In this document: positions 36,351-44,313 of the stretch, in pieces
Layout: the number at the start of each line of letters is the position of its first letter
How positions within the stretch are numbered: the first letter of the stretch is position 1
Assembly: GCA_945897465.1 (NCBI GenBank)
Contig: CAMDFK010000010.1
Location: forward strand, 36,145-100,144
From: Limnohabitans sp. Rim8
Lineage (GTDB): Bacteria; Pseudomonadota; Gammaproteobacteria; Burkholderiales; Burkholderiaceae_C
Direction: 5' to 3'
Length of the DNA: 64,000 nt
Made by a program: the position numbers and the translations under genes
Notes under the pieces: model-generated
The model's database searches: none
What the model saw: the letters and a program-made list of their open reading frames with translations, nothing else
What the model was told of the DNA's origin: nothing

Positions 36351-38165
36351 TCAGTCGCCCAGTACCACGCCCTCGCGCCGGGGGTCGGCCCCGCCAAACC
36401 AGCCGCTGGGAGTGCGTTCAATGGCCTGCAGACCACTGGTCATCTCCATTTCGCGCACTGTGTGGCCACGCGCTTTGAGGGCGTCCACGGTGTTGCGCTC
36501 AAAGCGCTGGGCTTCGATCAAAGTGGGGCCCCCCAGAGAACCGAAGTTGGGCAGGTCAATGGCTTGCTGCGCGTTCAGGCCCCAGTGCAGCGTGCCGGTG
36601 AGCAGTTTGGCGGTGTAGTGGATGATGAGCGCGCCCCCCGGGCTGCCGCCGCTCATGAGCATTTGGCCTGTGGTTTTGTCAAACACCAATGTGGGCGACA
36701 TGGACGAGCGGGGGCGTTTGCCCGGCTCGACCCGGTTGGCGATGGGGCGGCCTTGGGCATCGGCAGGGGCTAGGCTGAAATCGGTCAACTCGTTGTTGAG
36801 CAAAAAGCCGCCGGGTCGAGACGGGTCGGTGCTGACCATGCGGCGCGAGCCAAAGGCGGCTTCGATGGTGGTGGTCATGGCCACCGCGCGGCCTTGGGCA
36901 TCGACCACGCTGATGTGGCTGGTGCCGTATTCAGTTTGTGTGGGCATGGGCGCGAAGCTGGTGGTTTTGCCTCCAGGCCGGCCCGCTGGGGCTGATTTCA
37001 TGGCCTGGCTGCCGATTAGCTGGCTGCGTTCACGCAGGTAGCCCGGCGCCAACAGGCTGCGCCAGTCGCCAGCAGGCGCTTGCACAAAGTCGGGGTCAGC
37101 CACAAATTGCGCCCTGTCGGCAAAGGCCAAGCGTGAAGCCTCGGTGTAACGGTGCAAAAAGTCGGGCGAGGGCTGGCCTGCGGTCAGCTCGGGGCCTTGG
37201 GCTGAGGTGTTGCCCAGCAGGCCCAAAATCTGGCCGATGGCGATGTGGCCCGAAGACGGTGGGGGAAAGCCACAGAGGCGGTAAGCCCGCGAGGAAGCGG
37301 TGTGGTCAAAACACAGGGCCTCGCGCATGCGGGGTTGGTAGCCGGCAAGGTCTTTCAGGCTCAAGGTGCCGGGGCGTGGGGCCTGTGCGGTGCGGGCCAC
37401 CATGGCTTGAGCCACTGGTCCTTCGTGCAGAGCGCGGCTGCCCTGGGCCGCGATGAGGCGCAGCACATGGGCGTATTCAGGGTTGCGCAGCACATGGCCC
37501 ACAGGCCAGGCCTGCCCATCGGCTTGGTAGAAAAAGCGCAGGGCCAGAGGATCTTTCTTGAGCAGCGCGTCGGCATTCAGCAAGGCGTGCAAACGGGGGC
37601 TGACCCGAAAGCCTTGCTCGGCCAGGGTGATGGCGGGCTGCAGCAACTGCGCCCACGGCAGGCGGCCGTGCTGGCGGTGCGCTGCTTCGAGCATGCGCAC
37701 TGCGCCGGGCACGCCCACCGAATGCCCGCTTTGCACCGCCTCTGGAAACGGCAGCGGCTTGCCTTGGTCCATGAACATGTCGCCTCGTGCCCCCGCAGGG
37801 GCGGTTTCTCGCCCGTCGTGCGCGGTGACCTTTTGGCCATCAAAGTGCAACAAAAACGCACCGCCGCCAATGCCGCTGGACTGCGGCTCCACCAGGCCCA
37901 GCACCATCTGCACGGCAATGGCCGCATCGAGCGCAGAGCCGCCAGCACGCAAGACCTGGTGTCCTGCGTCGGTGGCCAGTGGGTTGGCAGCGGCCACCGC
38001 CTGGCGTGTGAAAGCCCAGCCGGGTTTGGCCGTGTTGCCACTGGCCGCTTCGGGCTGGATGGCCAGATCGGGCACGCTGTAGCGCAAGGCGTTGGCGGGA
38101 GGCTGTGTGGTGCAGCCGCTCAACAACGCCAGCAGGGTCAGGCTCAAAGGCAGGTGTGTGTTCAT
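36351..38165 (-). CDS. ggt: Gamma-glutamyltranspeptidase, lipoprotein
   Basis: N-terminal nucleophile hydrolase that cleaves glutathione and transfers gamma-glutamyl groups in the periplasm; the precursor cuts itself into large and small subunits. The 604-residue length is normal. The N-terminus is a lipoprotein signal with lipobox LSGC (Cys near residue 18), unlike the soluble E. coli enzyme. The autoprocessing Thr is in YGTSHISVVD (near residue 408), where the small subunit starts. GSPGGALIIHY follows. It stands alone, downstream of the TetR gene on the same strand. Confidence 0.93.
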   Translation of the reverse strand: MNTHLPLSLTLLALLSGCTTQPPANALRYSVPDLAIQPEAASGNTAKPGWAFTRQAVAAANPLATDAGHQVLRAGGSALDAAIAVQMVLGLVEPQSSGIGGGAFLLHFDGQKVTAHDGRETAPAGARGDMFMDQGKPLPFPEAVQSGHSVGVPGAVRMLEAAHRQHGRLPWAQLLQPAITLAEQGFRVSPRLHALLNADALLKKDPLALRFFYQADGQAWPVGHVLRNPEYAHVLRLIAAQGSRALHEGPVAQAMVARTAQAPRPGTLSLKDLAGYQPRMREALCFDHTASSRAYRLCGFPPPSSGHIAIGQILGLLGNTSAQGPELTAGQPSPDFLHRYTEASRLAFADRAQFVADPDFVQAPAGDWRSLLAPGYLRERSQLIGSQAMKSAPAGRPGGKTTSFAPMPTQTEYGTSHISVVDAQGRAVAMTTTIEAAFGSRRMVSTDPSRPGGFLLNNELTDFSLAPADAQGRPIANRVEPGKRPRSSMSPTLVFDKTTGQMLMSGGSPGGALIIHYTAKLLTGTLHWGLNAQQAIDLPNFGSLGGPTLIEAQRFERNTVDALKARGHTVREMEMTSGLQAIERTPSGWFGGADPRREGVVLGD

Positions 38166-38252
38166 GGGTTCTTTCTTGGGTGAACAGCTGCATGCAGGGG
38201 CTGGATGTCGGTATGGGAACGCTTGAATTTAAACTGTATCCAGTTCAGTCAG

Positions 38253-38939
38253 TCAAGATGGTTCATTCGTTTTCTTGGCGGGTGCTGTTGGGGGCGGGCT
38301 GACTTGGGCTTGCGCGGGCCCTTGGGTCAGGGCGGTGTGCATCATGCCCATCAAATAGGACTCGGCCTGCGCTGGCACACCGGGCGTGAGCACCAGGTGC
38401 TGCATGACGTTGGACTGCTGGATGCCGGCCATACCGTGCAGGGCCGACCAAATGAAAAGGGCTTGCAGCTCCGCTTGGGCCAACAGGGCCAGCATGTCGC
38501 TTTGTGGGGCGCTGGCGCGTTGCTGCAATTGCTGCAGCAACTGGTTTCGCAACAAGTCAAAAGCATGCACCGCATGGCGCACCAGTTCGGGATGGGCCGC
38601 TGGTTCAGGCCAAGGAGTGCCAAACATCAAGCGGTATTCAAGGGGATGCTGAGCGGCGTAGCGCATGTAGGCCTCGCCCATGCCCAGCAGCGCATCCGTG
38701 GCGTGCGCTTGGGACGCCTGGTCGAGATGGTTGGCGAAATCCTCAAAGCAGCGCTGCATGATGGCCGCGAGCAAGTGGTCCCGACTGGGGTAGTGCCGGT
38801 AGGGGGCTTGGTGCGAAACCCCCAGTTTTCGGGCGACATCGCGCAGGCTCAAACCCTCTGTGCCTTGTTCTGCAATCACTTCTCGGGCCGCCTGAATGCA
38901 GGCCTCTTTCAGGTCCAGCTCGTGAATGGTTTTGACCAT
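38253..38939 (-). CDS. TetR-family transcriptional regulator
   Basis: 228-residue TetR repressor. The helix-turn-helix is in LSLRDVARKLGVSHQAPYRH (about residues 31-50), followed by the typical FPSRDHLLAAIMQ-type region. The C-terminal domain has the WHG-like ligand pocket of the TetR_C_33 group (YRLMFG, WSALHGMAG) and a Gln/Pro tail. ATG 38939 is chosen; a longer frame to 38975 runs over the operator. It is divergent from the membrane-protein gene with two operator copies in between, so it probably represses both itself and that gene. Confidence 0.92.
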   Translation of the reverse strand: MVKTIHELDLKEACIQAAREVIAEQGTEGLSLRDVARKLGVSHQAPYRHYPSRDHLLAAIMQRCFEDFANHLDQASQAHATDALLGMGEAYMRYAAQHPLEYRLMFGTPWPEPAAHPELVRHAVHAFDLLRNQLLQQLQQRASAPQSDMLALLAQAELQALFIWSALHGMAGIQQSNVMQHLVLTPGVPAQAESYLMGMMHTALTQGPAQAQVSPPPTAPAKKTNEPS

Positions 38940-38961
38940 ATTGCCTTTGACTGGGGTTGAG

Positions 38962-38976
38962 GTTGACAGTGTCAAC
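38962..38976. promoter_or_regulatory. Operator copy 1, GTTGACAGTGTCAAC
   Basis: Perfect inverted repeat with 6-base arms and a 3-base spacer, located between the TetR gene and the membrane-protein gene. It overlaps the -35 element of the plus-strand promoter. Almost identical to the second copy 31 bases downstream. Confidence 0.8.
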
Positions 38977-38991
38977 AGTTTACGTGATACT
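38963..38991 (+). promoter_or_regulatory. Sigma-70 promoter for the membrane protein gene
   Basis: TTGACA (38963-38968), a 17-base spacer and GATACT (38986-38991) form a near-consensus promoter. The -35 lies inside operator copy 1, and operator copy 2 covers about the transcription start, so bound TetR would block it completely. Confidence 0.7.
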
Positions 38992-38992
38992 T

Positions 38993-39007
38993 GTTGACGG
39001 TGTCAAC
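38993..39007. promoter_or_regulatory. Operator copy 2, GTTGACGGTGTCAAC
   Basis: Second perfect palindrome, differing from copy 1 by one base in the spacer. The 31-base centre-to-centre distance is about three helical turns, so two TetR dimers could bind on the same DNA face. It is 14 bases before the ATG of the membrane protein. Confidence 0.8.
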
Positions 39008-39021
39008 TTGAGGGGGAAATC

Positions 39022-39816
39022 ATGTCATTCATTGAGGCGTTGCATCGTTTGGTCGATTCGGCTTTGGGCTGGCCCGAACTGAGCGCGGCGCAAAAAACTT
39101 TGTGTGTTTACGCGCTGTTGATGGCGGCCTTGCTGCTGCCGACTTATGCCCTGTCGTGGTTCGATCTGCGCACGCTGCGCGAGGTGGGCATCTGGGCCAA
39201 ACCCATGAAGTTCATGGCCGGCACGGCGCTGTTTGCCTTGACCACGGTGTGGCTGAGCACTTTGGTGCCTGGCCAGGTGGGGCATGACCCCAGTTTTCCG
39301 TGGATCGCGGCATTGATCGTCGTCACCTCCTTGTTTGAGGTGGTCTATATCACCGGCCAAGCGGCCAGAGGGGAAGGCTCGCACTACAACACCACGGACC
39401 CTGTGCGGGCCATGATGTTTGGGCTGATGGCGCTGGCGGCGGTGGGTTTGGTGGCATCCCAAGCTTGGCTGGCGTGGGTGATCTGGAAAGCCTTGGGGCC
39501 AGCGGTGCTCACGCCCACCACTTGGGCGGTACTTTGCGGTTTGGTCTTGACCTTCGTTTTATCCACGGTGAGTGGCTTCATGCTGGGGGGCAAACAACCG
39601 CCAGCGGGTGTGGGCTGGCCGGTGGTGGGTTGGCACACTGGGCAAGACCTGCGGCCCGCGCATTTTTTGGCGGTGCATGCCCAGCAATTCATCCCGCTGG
39701 CGGGCTTGCTGGCCGAACGGCTGATGGGCCAGGCCGCCATACCCGGGGTGATTGCTTTCACGCTCAGTTATCTGGCCGCATGGGTGGGCTTGAGTGTGAT
39801 GGGCATGTCGGGTTGA
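39022..39816 (+). CDS. Conserved multi-pass membrane protein of unknown function, TetR-controlled
   Basis: 264-residue protein with about seven predicted hydrophobic segments. Distinct motifs are SWFDLRTLREVGIWAKPMKF (about 45-64), a His in GEGSHYNTT (about 119-127), and GWHTGQDLRPAHFLAVHAQQF (about 204-224) with three His residues near membrane boundaries. I recall similar WxKPMKF-containing hypothetical membrane proteins in proteobacteria but know no function. The His residues could bind metal or heme, which is inference. Strong repression by the divergent TetR suggests a conditional function such as efflux, stress or a toxic compound. Confidence 0.75.
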   Translation: MSFIEALHRLVDSALGWPELSAAQKTLCVYALLMAALLLPTYALSWFDLRTLREVGIWAKPMKFMAGTALFALTTVWLSTLVPGQVGHDPSFPWIAALIVVTSLFEVVYITGQAARGEGSHYNTTDPVRAMMFGLMALAAVGLVASQAWLAWVIWKALGPAVLTPTTWAVLCGLVLTFVLSTVSGFMLGGKQPPAGVGWPVVGWHTGQDLRPAHFLAVHAQQFIPLAGLLAERLMGQAAIPGVIAFTLSYLAAWVGLSVMGMSG

Positions 39817-39887
39817 GTTCAATGGCCAATGGCGAATGGGCATTGACCGACTCATTCACCGGCCCATTTGCGGGTCGGTAGGTCACA

Positions 39888-40646
39888 TCACTTCGGTGCC
39901 AAGCGGATCGCGCCGTCCAATCGGATCACTTCGCCGTTGAGCATGTCGTTTTCGATGATGTGTTGGGCCAATTTGGCATAGTCCTGTGGGGTGCCCAAGC
40001 GGCTAGGGAAGGGAACGCCTGCGGCCAACGCGTCTTGCACTTCTTGGGGCATGCCAAACAGCATGGGGGTGCCGAAGATGCCGGGGGCAATCGTCATGTT
40101 GCGGATGCCGTTGCGGGCCAGGTCGCGGGCAATCGGCAGGGTCATGCCCACCACGCCACCTTTGGACGCGGCATAAGCGGCTTGGCCGATTTGGCCGTCA
40201 TAGGCCGCCACGCTGGCGGTGCTGATCAGTACGCCGCGCTCGCCAGTGGCTTCGGGCTCGTTTTTGCACATGGCCTCAGACGCCAAGCGGATCATGTTGA
40301 AGCTACCCACCAAGTTGACCATGATGGTCTTGGTGTAGACGGCCAGGCTGTGTGCGCCGTTTTTACCCACCGTCTTTTCGGCGGGGGCGATGCCCGCGCA
40401 GTTGACCAAGCCAACGAGTTTGCCCATGGACACCGCTTGGGCCACCACGGCTTGGCCGTCGGCCTCGTTGCTCACGTCGCATTTGACAAAGGCACCGCCG
40501 ATTTCCTTGGCAATCGCGTCGCCTTTTTCCGCCTGCATGTCGGCGATCACGACCTTGCCGCCGTTGGCTGCCAGCATGCGGGCGGTGCCTTCGCCCAAGC
40601 CCGATGCGCCGCCGGTGACGATGAAAACTTTGCCTTGAATGTCCAT
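39888..40646 (-). CDS. Short-chain dehydrogenase, 3-hydroxyacyl-CoA dehydrogenase type
   Basis: 252-residue NAD-dependent SDR resembling human HSD10 (3-hydroxyacyl-CoA dehydrogenase type 2). The cofactor motif is [10 protein letters not shown] (residues about 11-20), the NAG equivalent is NCAGIAP, and the catalytic motif is YAASKGG (about 162-168) with an upstream Ser. The C-terminal [16 protein letters not shown] is typical. Likely role in beta-oxidation of branched-chain or short-chain acyl-CoA. The promoter carries a dyad at 40666-40680. Confidence 0.87.
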   Translation of the reverse strand: MDIQGKVFIVTGGASGLGEGTARMLAANGGKVVIADMQAEKGDAIAKEIGGAFVKCDVSNEADGQAVVAQAVSMGKLVGLVNCAGIAPAEKTVGKNGAHSLAVYTKTIMVNLVGSFNMIRLASEAMCKNEPEATGERGVLISTASVAAYDGQIGQAAYAASKGGVVGMTLPIARDLARNGIRNMTIAPGIFGTPMLFGMPQEVQDALAAGVPFPSRLGTPQDYAKLAQHIIENDMLNGEVIRLDGAIRLAPK

Positions 40647-40665
40647 GTTTCGCTCCTGAAAGTGA

Positions 40666-40680
40666 TTGACGTTACGTCAA
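40666..40680. promoter_or_regulatory. Operator-like dyad TTGACG-TTA-CGTCAA before the SDR gene
   Basis: Perfect 6+6 inverted repeat with a 3-base spacer, 20 bases upstream of the SDR ATG. Its ACGT-containing symmetry resembles operators of MerR-type (LiuR-like) regulators of branched-chain amino-acid and acyl-CoA catabolism. The match is from memory; no regulator gene is adjacent. Confidence 0.5.
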
Positions 40681-40782
40681 CGTTAATTATGCCCTCCTCA
40701 GGGGTGTTGGGGCGCAGCGATAGGCATCAGAAAAAGGGTTGAATGGGCATGGGCATGAATGAAACAAGTTGTGCCTTGGATC

Positions 40783-40911
40783 TCATTCGTTGTGGTTCAT
40801 TTTGTGAAGGAACATGCGCAAGAAAAATGCACCCATCAACAGCATGAACACGATCACCGCCAGACTCATGAGGCTGTAATCGGTGGAAAACAAATCGATC
40901 AGCATTTTCAT
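40783..40911 (-). CDS. Tiny membrane protein, DUF3149-like, 42 residues
   Basis: A 42-codon frame read on the minus strand from ATG 40911 to TGA 40783. It starts MKMLIDLFSTDYSLMSLAVI and has a single hydrophobic segment (about residues 14-35, with a Met/Leu/Phe-rich core) and a basic/His end (LHKMNHNE). Residues and length fit the small DUF3149 family. The start follows a GTTCCCC-type leader without a strong SD. It may be a stand-alone membrane regulator. It is too short for most gene callers. Confidence 0.65.
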   Translation of the reverse strand: MKMLIDLFSTDYSLMSLAVIVFMLLMGAFFLRMFLHKMNHNE

Positions 40912-41046
40912 GGGGAACTCAAATTGAAGAGATGACACTTCACTGTGCGCCCATGTTCAGTCGCTGATTCTGATGAAAGTCAAACCTTCCCAATAAAGTC
41001 ATGCTCCAATGCGCGGAATCCATTTATCGCTTTGCGCCCAGTCCCT

Positions 41047-41493
41047 ATGTCCAAGCTTTCGCCTGCTCCCGCATCTTTGGCTTCGTCCGAAATCTGGCCC
41101 CTGTCGGCCCGGTGGTTTCTGGTGTTGGGGGCGATCAGCGCCTGCACCAGTGTGGTGTTCAGCGCCGCCTTTGCGCATTTGCCGGTGTTTGCCGGGGGCG
41201 TGCCCACGGCGGTGCAAACCGCTGTGAGTCAGCAGCAATTCCATTCGCTGGGTTTGTTGTTCACGGGGCTGGCGCTGCGCGTTTGCGGGGCGACGCGTTG
41301 GCTGCAGGTGGCTAGCTGGCTCATGTTGGTCGGTTTGCTTTTGTTCAGTTTCAACCTCTATGCCCGCCATGTCTTGGCTTGGGACGCCTTGCGCGTATTG
41401 GTGCCTTGGGGCGGAGCGGCCTGGATATTGGCATGGTTGACTTTGGCCGTGGGTTTGGCGCAAGGAAGTGGGAGATTCAAGCAACAGTCTTGA
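41047..41493 (+). CDS. DUF423 family small membrane protein
   Basis: 148-residue integral membrane protein with four predicted segments. The pattern VFSAAFAHLP, then a conserved region containing QFHSLGLLFTGLAL and a hydrophobic C-terminal half, matches the YgdD-like DUF423 family. ATG 41047 is preferred over the longer frame from 40945, whose first 34 residues look non-coding. Function unknown. It is upstream of ahpC but separated by 128 bases that contain AT-rich regulatory sequence. Confidence 0.75.
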   Translation: MSKLSPAPASLASSEIWPLSARWFLVLGAISACTSVVFSAAFAHLPVFAGGVPTAVQTAVSQQQFHSLGLLFTGLALRVCGATRWLQVASWLMLVGLLLFSFNLYARHVLAWDALRVLVPWGGAAWILAWLTLAVGLAQGSGRFKQQS

Positions 41494-41528
41494 GTTGAAA
41501 GCTTTTTCCTATGAGGCTGATAAAAACT

Positions 41529-41590
41529 ACTCATGAGTGAAAACCCTAGGTCGCATTATGATTGAGACCAATGAGTTATCTCATTCGATA
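41529..41590. promoter_or_regulatory. Palindromic AT-rich region before ahpC
   Basis: Holds ACTCATGAGT (41529-41538), a perfect 10-base palindrome, and AATGAG-TTAT-CTCATT (41570-41585), a perfect 6+6 dyad. Peroxide-response sites (OxyR) precede ahpC in many bacteria, but neither dyad matches the OxyR consensus well, so the binding protein is unassigned. Confidence 0.4.
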
Positions 41591-41621
41591 GTTTTTTTAA
41601 ACCAACCCCAAGGAAATGACC

Positions 41622-42188
41622 ATGTCCTCTTTGATCAATACCCAAGTCCAGCCTTTCAAGACACAAGCTTTCCACAACGGCAAGTTCGTGCAAGTGTCCA
41701 ACGAAACCCTCAAGGGTGAGTGGTCTGTGCTGATTTTCATGCCCGCCGCTTTCACCTTCAACTGCCCCACCGAAATCGAAGACGCGGCCGACAATTACGC
41801 CGAGTTCCAGAAAGCCGGTGCCGAGGTCTACATCGTGACCACCGACACCCACTTCTCGCACAAAGTCTGGCACGAGACATCGCCTGCTGTGGGCAAGGCC
41901 AAGTTCCCATTGGTCGGCGATCCCACACACGCCCTGACACGCGCTTTTGGCGTGCACATTGAAGAAGAAGGCCTGGCATTGCGCGGCACCTTCATCATCA
42001 ACCCCGAAGGCATGATCAAGACCGCCGAAGTGCACTCCAACGAAATCGCCCGCGACGTGTCCGAGACCCTGCGCAAGCTCAAAGCCGCTCAGTACACCGC
42101 CGCCAACCCTGGCCAAGTGTGCCCCGCCAAGTGGAAAGAAGGCGCCAAAACTTTGGCGCCTTCCATCGACCTGGTCGGCAAGATCTAA
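41622..42188 (+). CDS. ahpC: Alkyl hydroperoxide reductase AhpC (peroxiredoxin)
   Basis: Typical 2-Cys peroxiredoxin, 188 residues. The peroxidatic Cys is at about residue 48 in AAFTFNCPTE, where most AhpC proteins have FVCPTE; the Val to Asn change next to the catalytic Cys is unusual. The resolving Cys is at about 167 in QVCPAKWKEG. It reduces peroxides with electrons from AhpF encoded downstream. The start ATG 41622 has AAGGA upstream. A GC-rich repeat lies in the 163-base gap before ahpF. Confidence 0.96.
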   Translation: MSSLINTQVQPFKTQAFHNGKFVQVSNETLKGEWSVLIFMPAAFTFNCPTEIEDAADNYAEFQKAGAEVYIVTTDTHFSHKVWHETSPAVGKAKFPLVGDPTHALTRAFGVHIEEEGLALRGTFIINPEGMIKTAEVHSNEIARDVSETLRKLKAAQYTAANPGQVCPAKWKEGAKTLAPSIDLVGKI

Positions 42189-42196
42189 AACTGTTC

Positions 42197-42233
42197 CGTC
42201 ATCGCGAGCGCAGCGCGGCGATCCATGGATCGC
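42197..42233. repeat. Dispersed inverted-repeat element, half copy between ahpC and ahpF
   Basis: CGTCATCGCGAGCG followed by CAGCGCGGCGATCCATGG and GATCG, matching the right arm of the element at 30724 and the left of 51370. Only one arm is visible, so this is a half or degenerate copy. It could stabilise or process the ahpC-ahpF message. Confidence 0.6.
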
Positions 42234-42351
42234 GCACTGTGCTTGCCCTGATCCATGCCCTGCCTCGCAGGGCTTTGAGTTCAGCGCCTGTCGGCCACAA
42301 GCTGGCGTGCGCTGAGCCCAAAGACTTCCCCCCTTGAAACCGGAGATCACC

Positions 42352-43956
42352 ATGCTCGACGACACCCTCAAAGCCCAACTTCAGCAATACCTGGCCTTGC
42401 TGCGCCAGCCGATCCGTTTGATCGCTTCGCTGGACAACAGCGAGACGGGCGTCGACATGAAAAACCTGCTGGAAACCATCGTCGGTTTGTCTGACAAGGT
42501 GAGCCTGGACACCTCGGGTGACGATGCCCGCAAGCCCAGCTTTGTGGTGGCCCGCGAAGGCCAGACCACTGGGGTGCGATTTGCAGGCTTGCCGCTCGGC
42601 CACGAATTCACCTCTTTGGTCTTGGCCTTGCTGTGGACCGGTGGTCATCCCCCGAAGGTCGAGCAAGACGAGATCGACAGCATCAAGGCCCTGGAAGGCC
42701 ACTTCAATTTCGAGGTCTACATGTCTCTCAGCTGCCACAACTGCCCCGACGTGGTGCAGGCGCTGTCGCTCATGGCCATCGTCAACCCGAACGTGAAGAC
42801 CGTGGTCATCGAAGGCGGCGCCTTCCAGGCCGAAGTCGAAGCACGCCAGATCATGGCCGTGCCCATGGTCTTCCTCAACGGTCAGGTGTTCGGCTCAGGC
42901 CGCATGTCGGTCGAAGAAATCGTGGCCAAGCTCGACACCAACGCCGGTGAACGCGACGCCGCCAAGCTCAGCGCCAAAGACCCGTTTGACGTGTTGATCG
43001 TGGGCGGTGGCCCGGCCGGTGCTGCAGCTGCTGTTTACGCGGCTCGCAAAGGCATCCGCGTGGGCGTGGCCGCCGAGCGTTTTGGTGGCCAGACCAACGA
43101 CACCATGGCCATCGAGAACTACATCTCGGTGCTCGAGACCAACGGCCCCAAGTTTGCAGCGGCTTTGGAAGCACAGGTGCGCCACTACGAGGTGGACATC
43201 ATGAACTTGCAGCGTGCCGACAAGATCATTCCCGCCAGCCAGCCCGGCGGCCTGATCGAAGTGCAGATGGCCAATGGCGCCAGCCTCAAGGCCCGCTCGG
43301 TGATTTTGTCGACCGGCGCCCGCTGGCGCAATGTCAACGTGCCCGGCGAGCAAGAGTACAAAAACAAGGGCGTGGCGTATTGCCCCCATTGCGACGGCCC
43401 CTTATTCAAGGGCAAGCGCACCGCGGTGATTGGCGGCGGCAACTCGGGCATCGAAGCGGCGATTGACTTGGCCGGCATCGTGGCCCACGTCACAGTGTTC
43501 GAATTCGCCGACCAGCTCAAGGCCGACGCCGTGCTGGTGAGCAAGCTCAAGAGCCTGCCCAACGTGAGCATCCACACCAACGCCCAGACCACCGAAATCA
43601 CCGGCGTGGACGGCATGGTCAATGGCATCCGCTACAAAGACCGCACCACGGGCGACGACCACTGGGTCGAGCTCGAAGGCGTGTTCGTGCAAATTGGCCT
43701 GGTGCCCAACACCGAGTTCCTCAAAGGCACTTTGGAGCTGAGCAAGTTCGGCGAGATCGTGGTGGACGCCAAGGGCCACACCCATGTGCCCGGCGTGTTT
43801 GCAGCCGGTGACTGCACCACTGTGCCCTACAAGCAGATCGTGATCGCCGCAGGCGAGGGTGCCAAAGCCGCCTTGAGCGCTTTTGACCACCTGATCCGTA
43901 TGCCTGCTTTGCCAGTGATTGCCGCCCCAACACCCGCGCACGCAGAAGCCGTTTGA
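42352..43956 (+). CDS. ahpF: Alkyl hydroperoxide reductase subunit F
   Basis: FAD- and NADH-dependent reductant of AhpC, 534 residues. The N-terminal tandem thioredoxin-fold domain ends with the redox pair SCHNC (Cys about 128 and 131). The FAD/NAD module begins about residue 205 ([16 protein letters not shown]), and the second redox pair is YCPHCDG (about 343-346). ATG 42352 is preferred because a GGAG site lies 8 bases upstream; an in-frame ATG 6 codons before is unlikely. It forms the ahpCF operon. Confidence 0.96.
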   Translation: MLDDTLKAQLQQYLALLRQPIRLIASLDNSETGVDMKNLLETIVGLSDKVSLDTSGDDARKPSFVVAREGQTTGVRFAGLPLGHEFTSLVLALLWTGGHPPKVEQDEIDSIKALEGHFNFEVYMSLSCHNCPDVVQALSLMAIVNPNVKTVVIEGGAFQAEVEARQIMAVPMVFLNGQVFGSGRMSVEEIVAKLDTNAGERDAAKLSAKDPFDVLIVGGGPAGAAAAVYAARKGIRVGVAAERFGGQTNDTMAIENYISVLETNGPKFAAALEAQVRHYEVDIMNLQRADKIIPASQPGGLIEVQMANGASLKARSVILSTGARWRNVNVPGEQEYKNKGVAYCPHCDGPLFKGKRTAVIGGGNSGIEAAIDLAGIVAHVTVFEFADQLKADAVLVSKLKSLPNVSIHTNAQTTEITGVDGMVNGIRYKDRTTGDDHWVELEGVFVQIGLVPNTEFLKGTLELSKFGEIVVDAKGHTHVPGVFAAGDCTTVPYKQIVIAAGEGAKAALSAFDHLIRMPALPVIAAPTPAHAEAV

Positions 43957-43989
43957 GCCAACAGTTTTAGATCCCTAAGGAGCGCTTTG

Positions 43990-44289
43990 ATGACGTGTTA
44001 TGTGATCGACCCCACCGCCAAAACCATCACCCCCGTCCCTTGGGACGGCGGGCTGGAGGCGATCCGCCAGCTGATCGGTTTTGAAACCATCGACAGCGAC
44101 GAGATCGATGCGAACGGAGACCGTTTGTTTTTCGACGAAAAATGTTTCATCCGCCAGACCCCGGGCGTGGGGCGCTTTCAGCTCGATAGCCTGGCCCCAG
44201 TGGCGGGGGTGGGCGTGGTGGTGGGAGCAGGGGAGTCTTCCCCACAAGTCACGCTGCAGGCCTTGCAGGTACGGGTCAAGTTTTTGTAA
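43990..44289 (+). CDS. Hypothetical protein, 99 residues
   Basis: Small soluble protein 33 bases after ahpF with a good AAGGAG ribosome binding site just ahead of ATG 43990. It has an acidic middle (DSDEIDANGDRLFFDE) and a Gly/Val-rich C-terminal half (VAGVGVVVGAGE). The pattern is loosely like DUF3846-type proteins, but this is not certain. Possible role with the ahp operon by position only. Confidence 0.55.
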   Translation: MTCYVIDPTAKTITPVPWDGGLEAIRQLIGFETIDSDEIDANGDRLFFDEKCFIRQTPGVGRFQLDSLAPVAGVGVVVGAGESSPQVTLQALQVRVKFL

Positions 44290-44313
44290 CTTGGCCCGTT
44301 TGACCGTGTTGGC

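Noticed and set aside
41529-41590. OxyR site before ahpC
   Set aside because: The two dyads do not fit the ATAG-N7-CTAT repeat spacing of OxyR, so only a generic regulatory region is reported.
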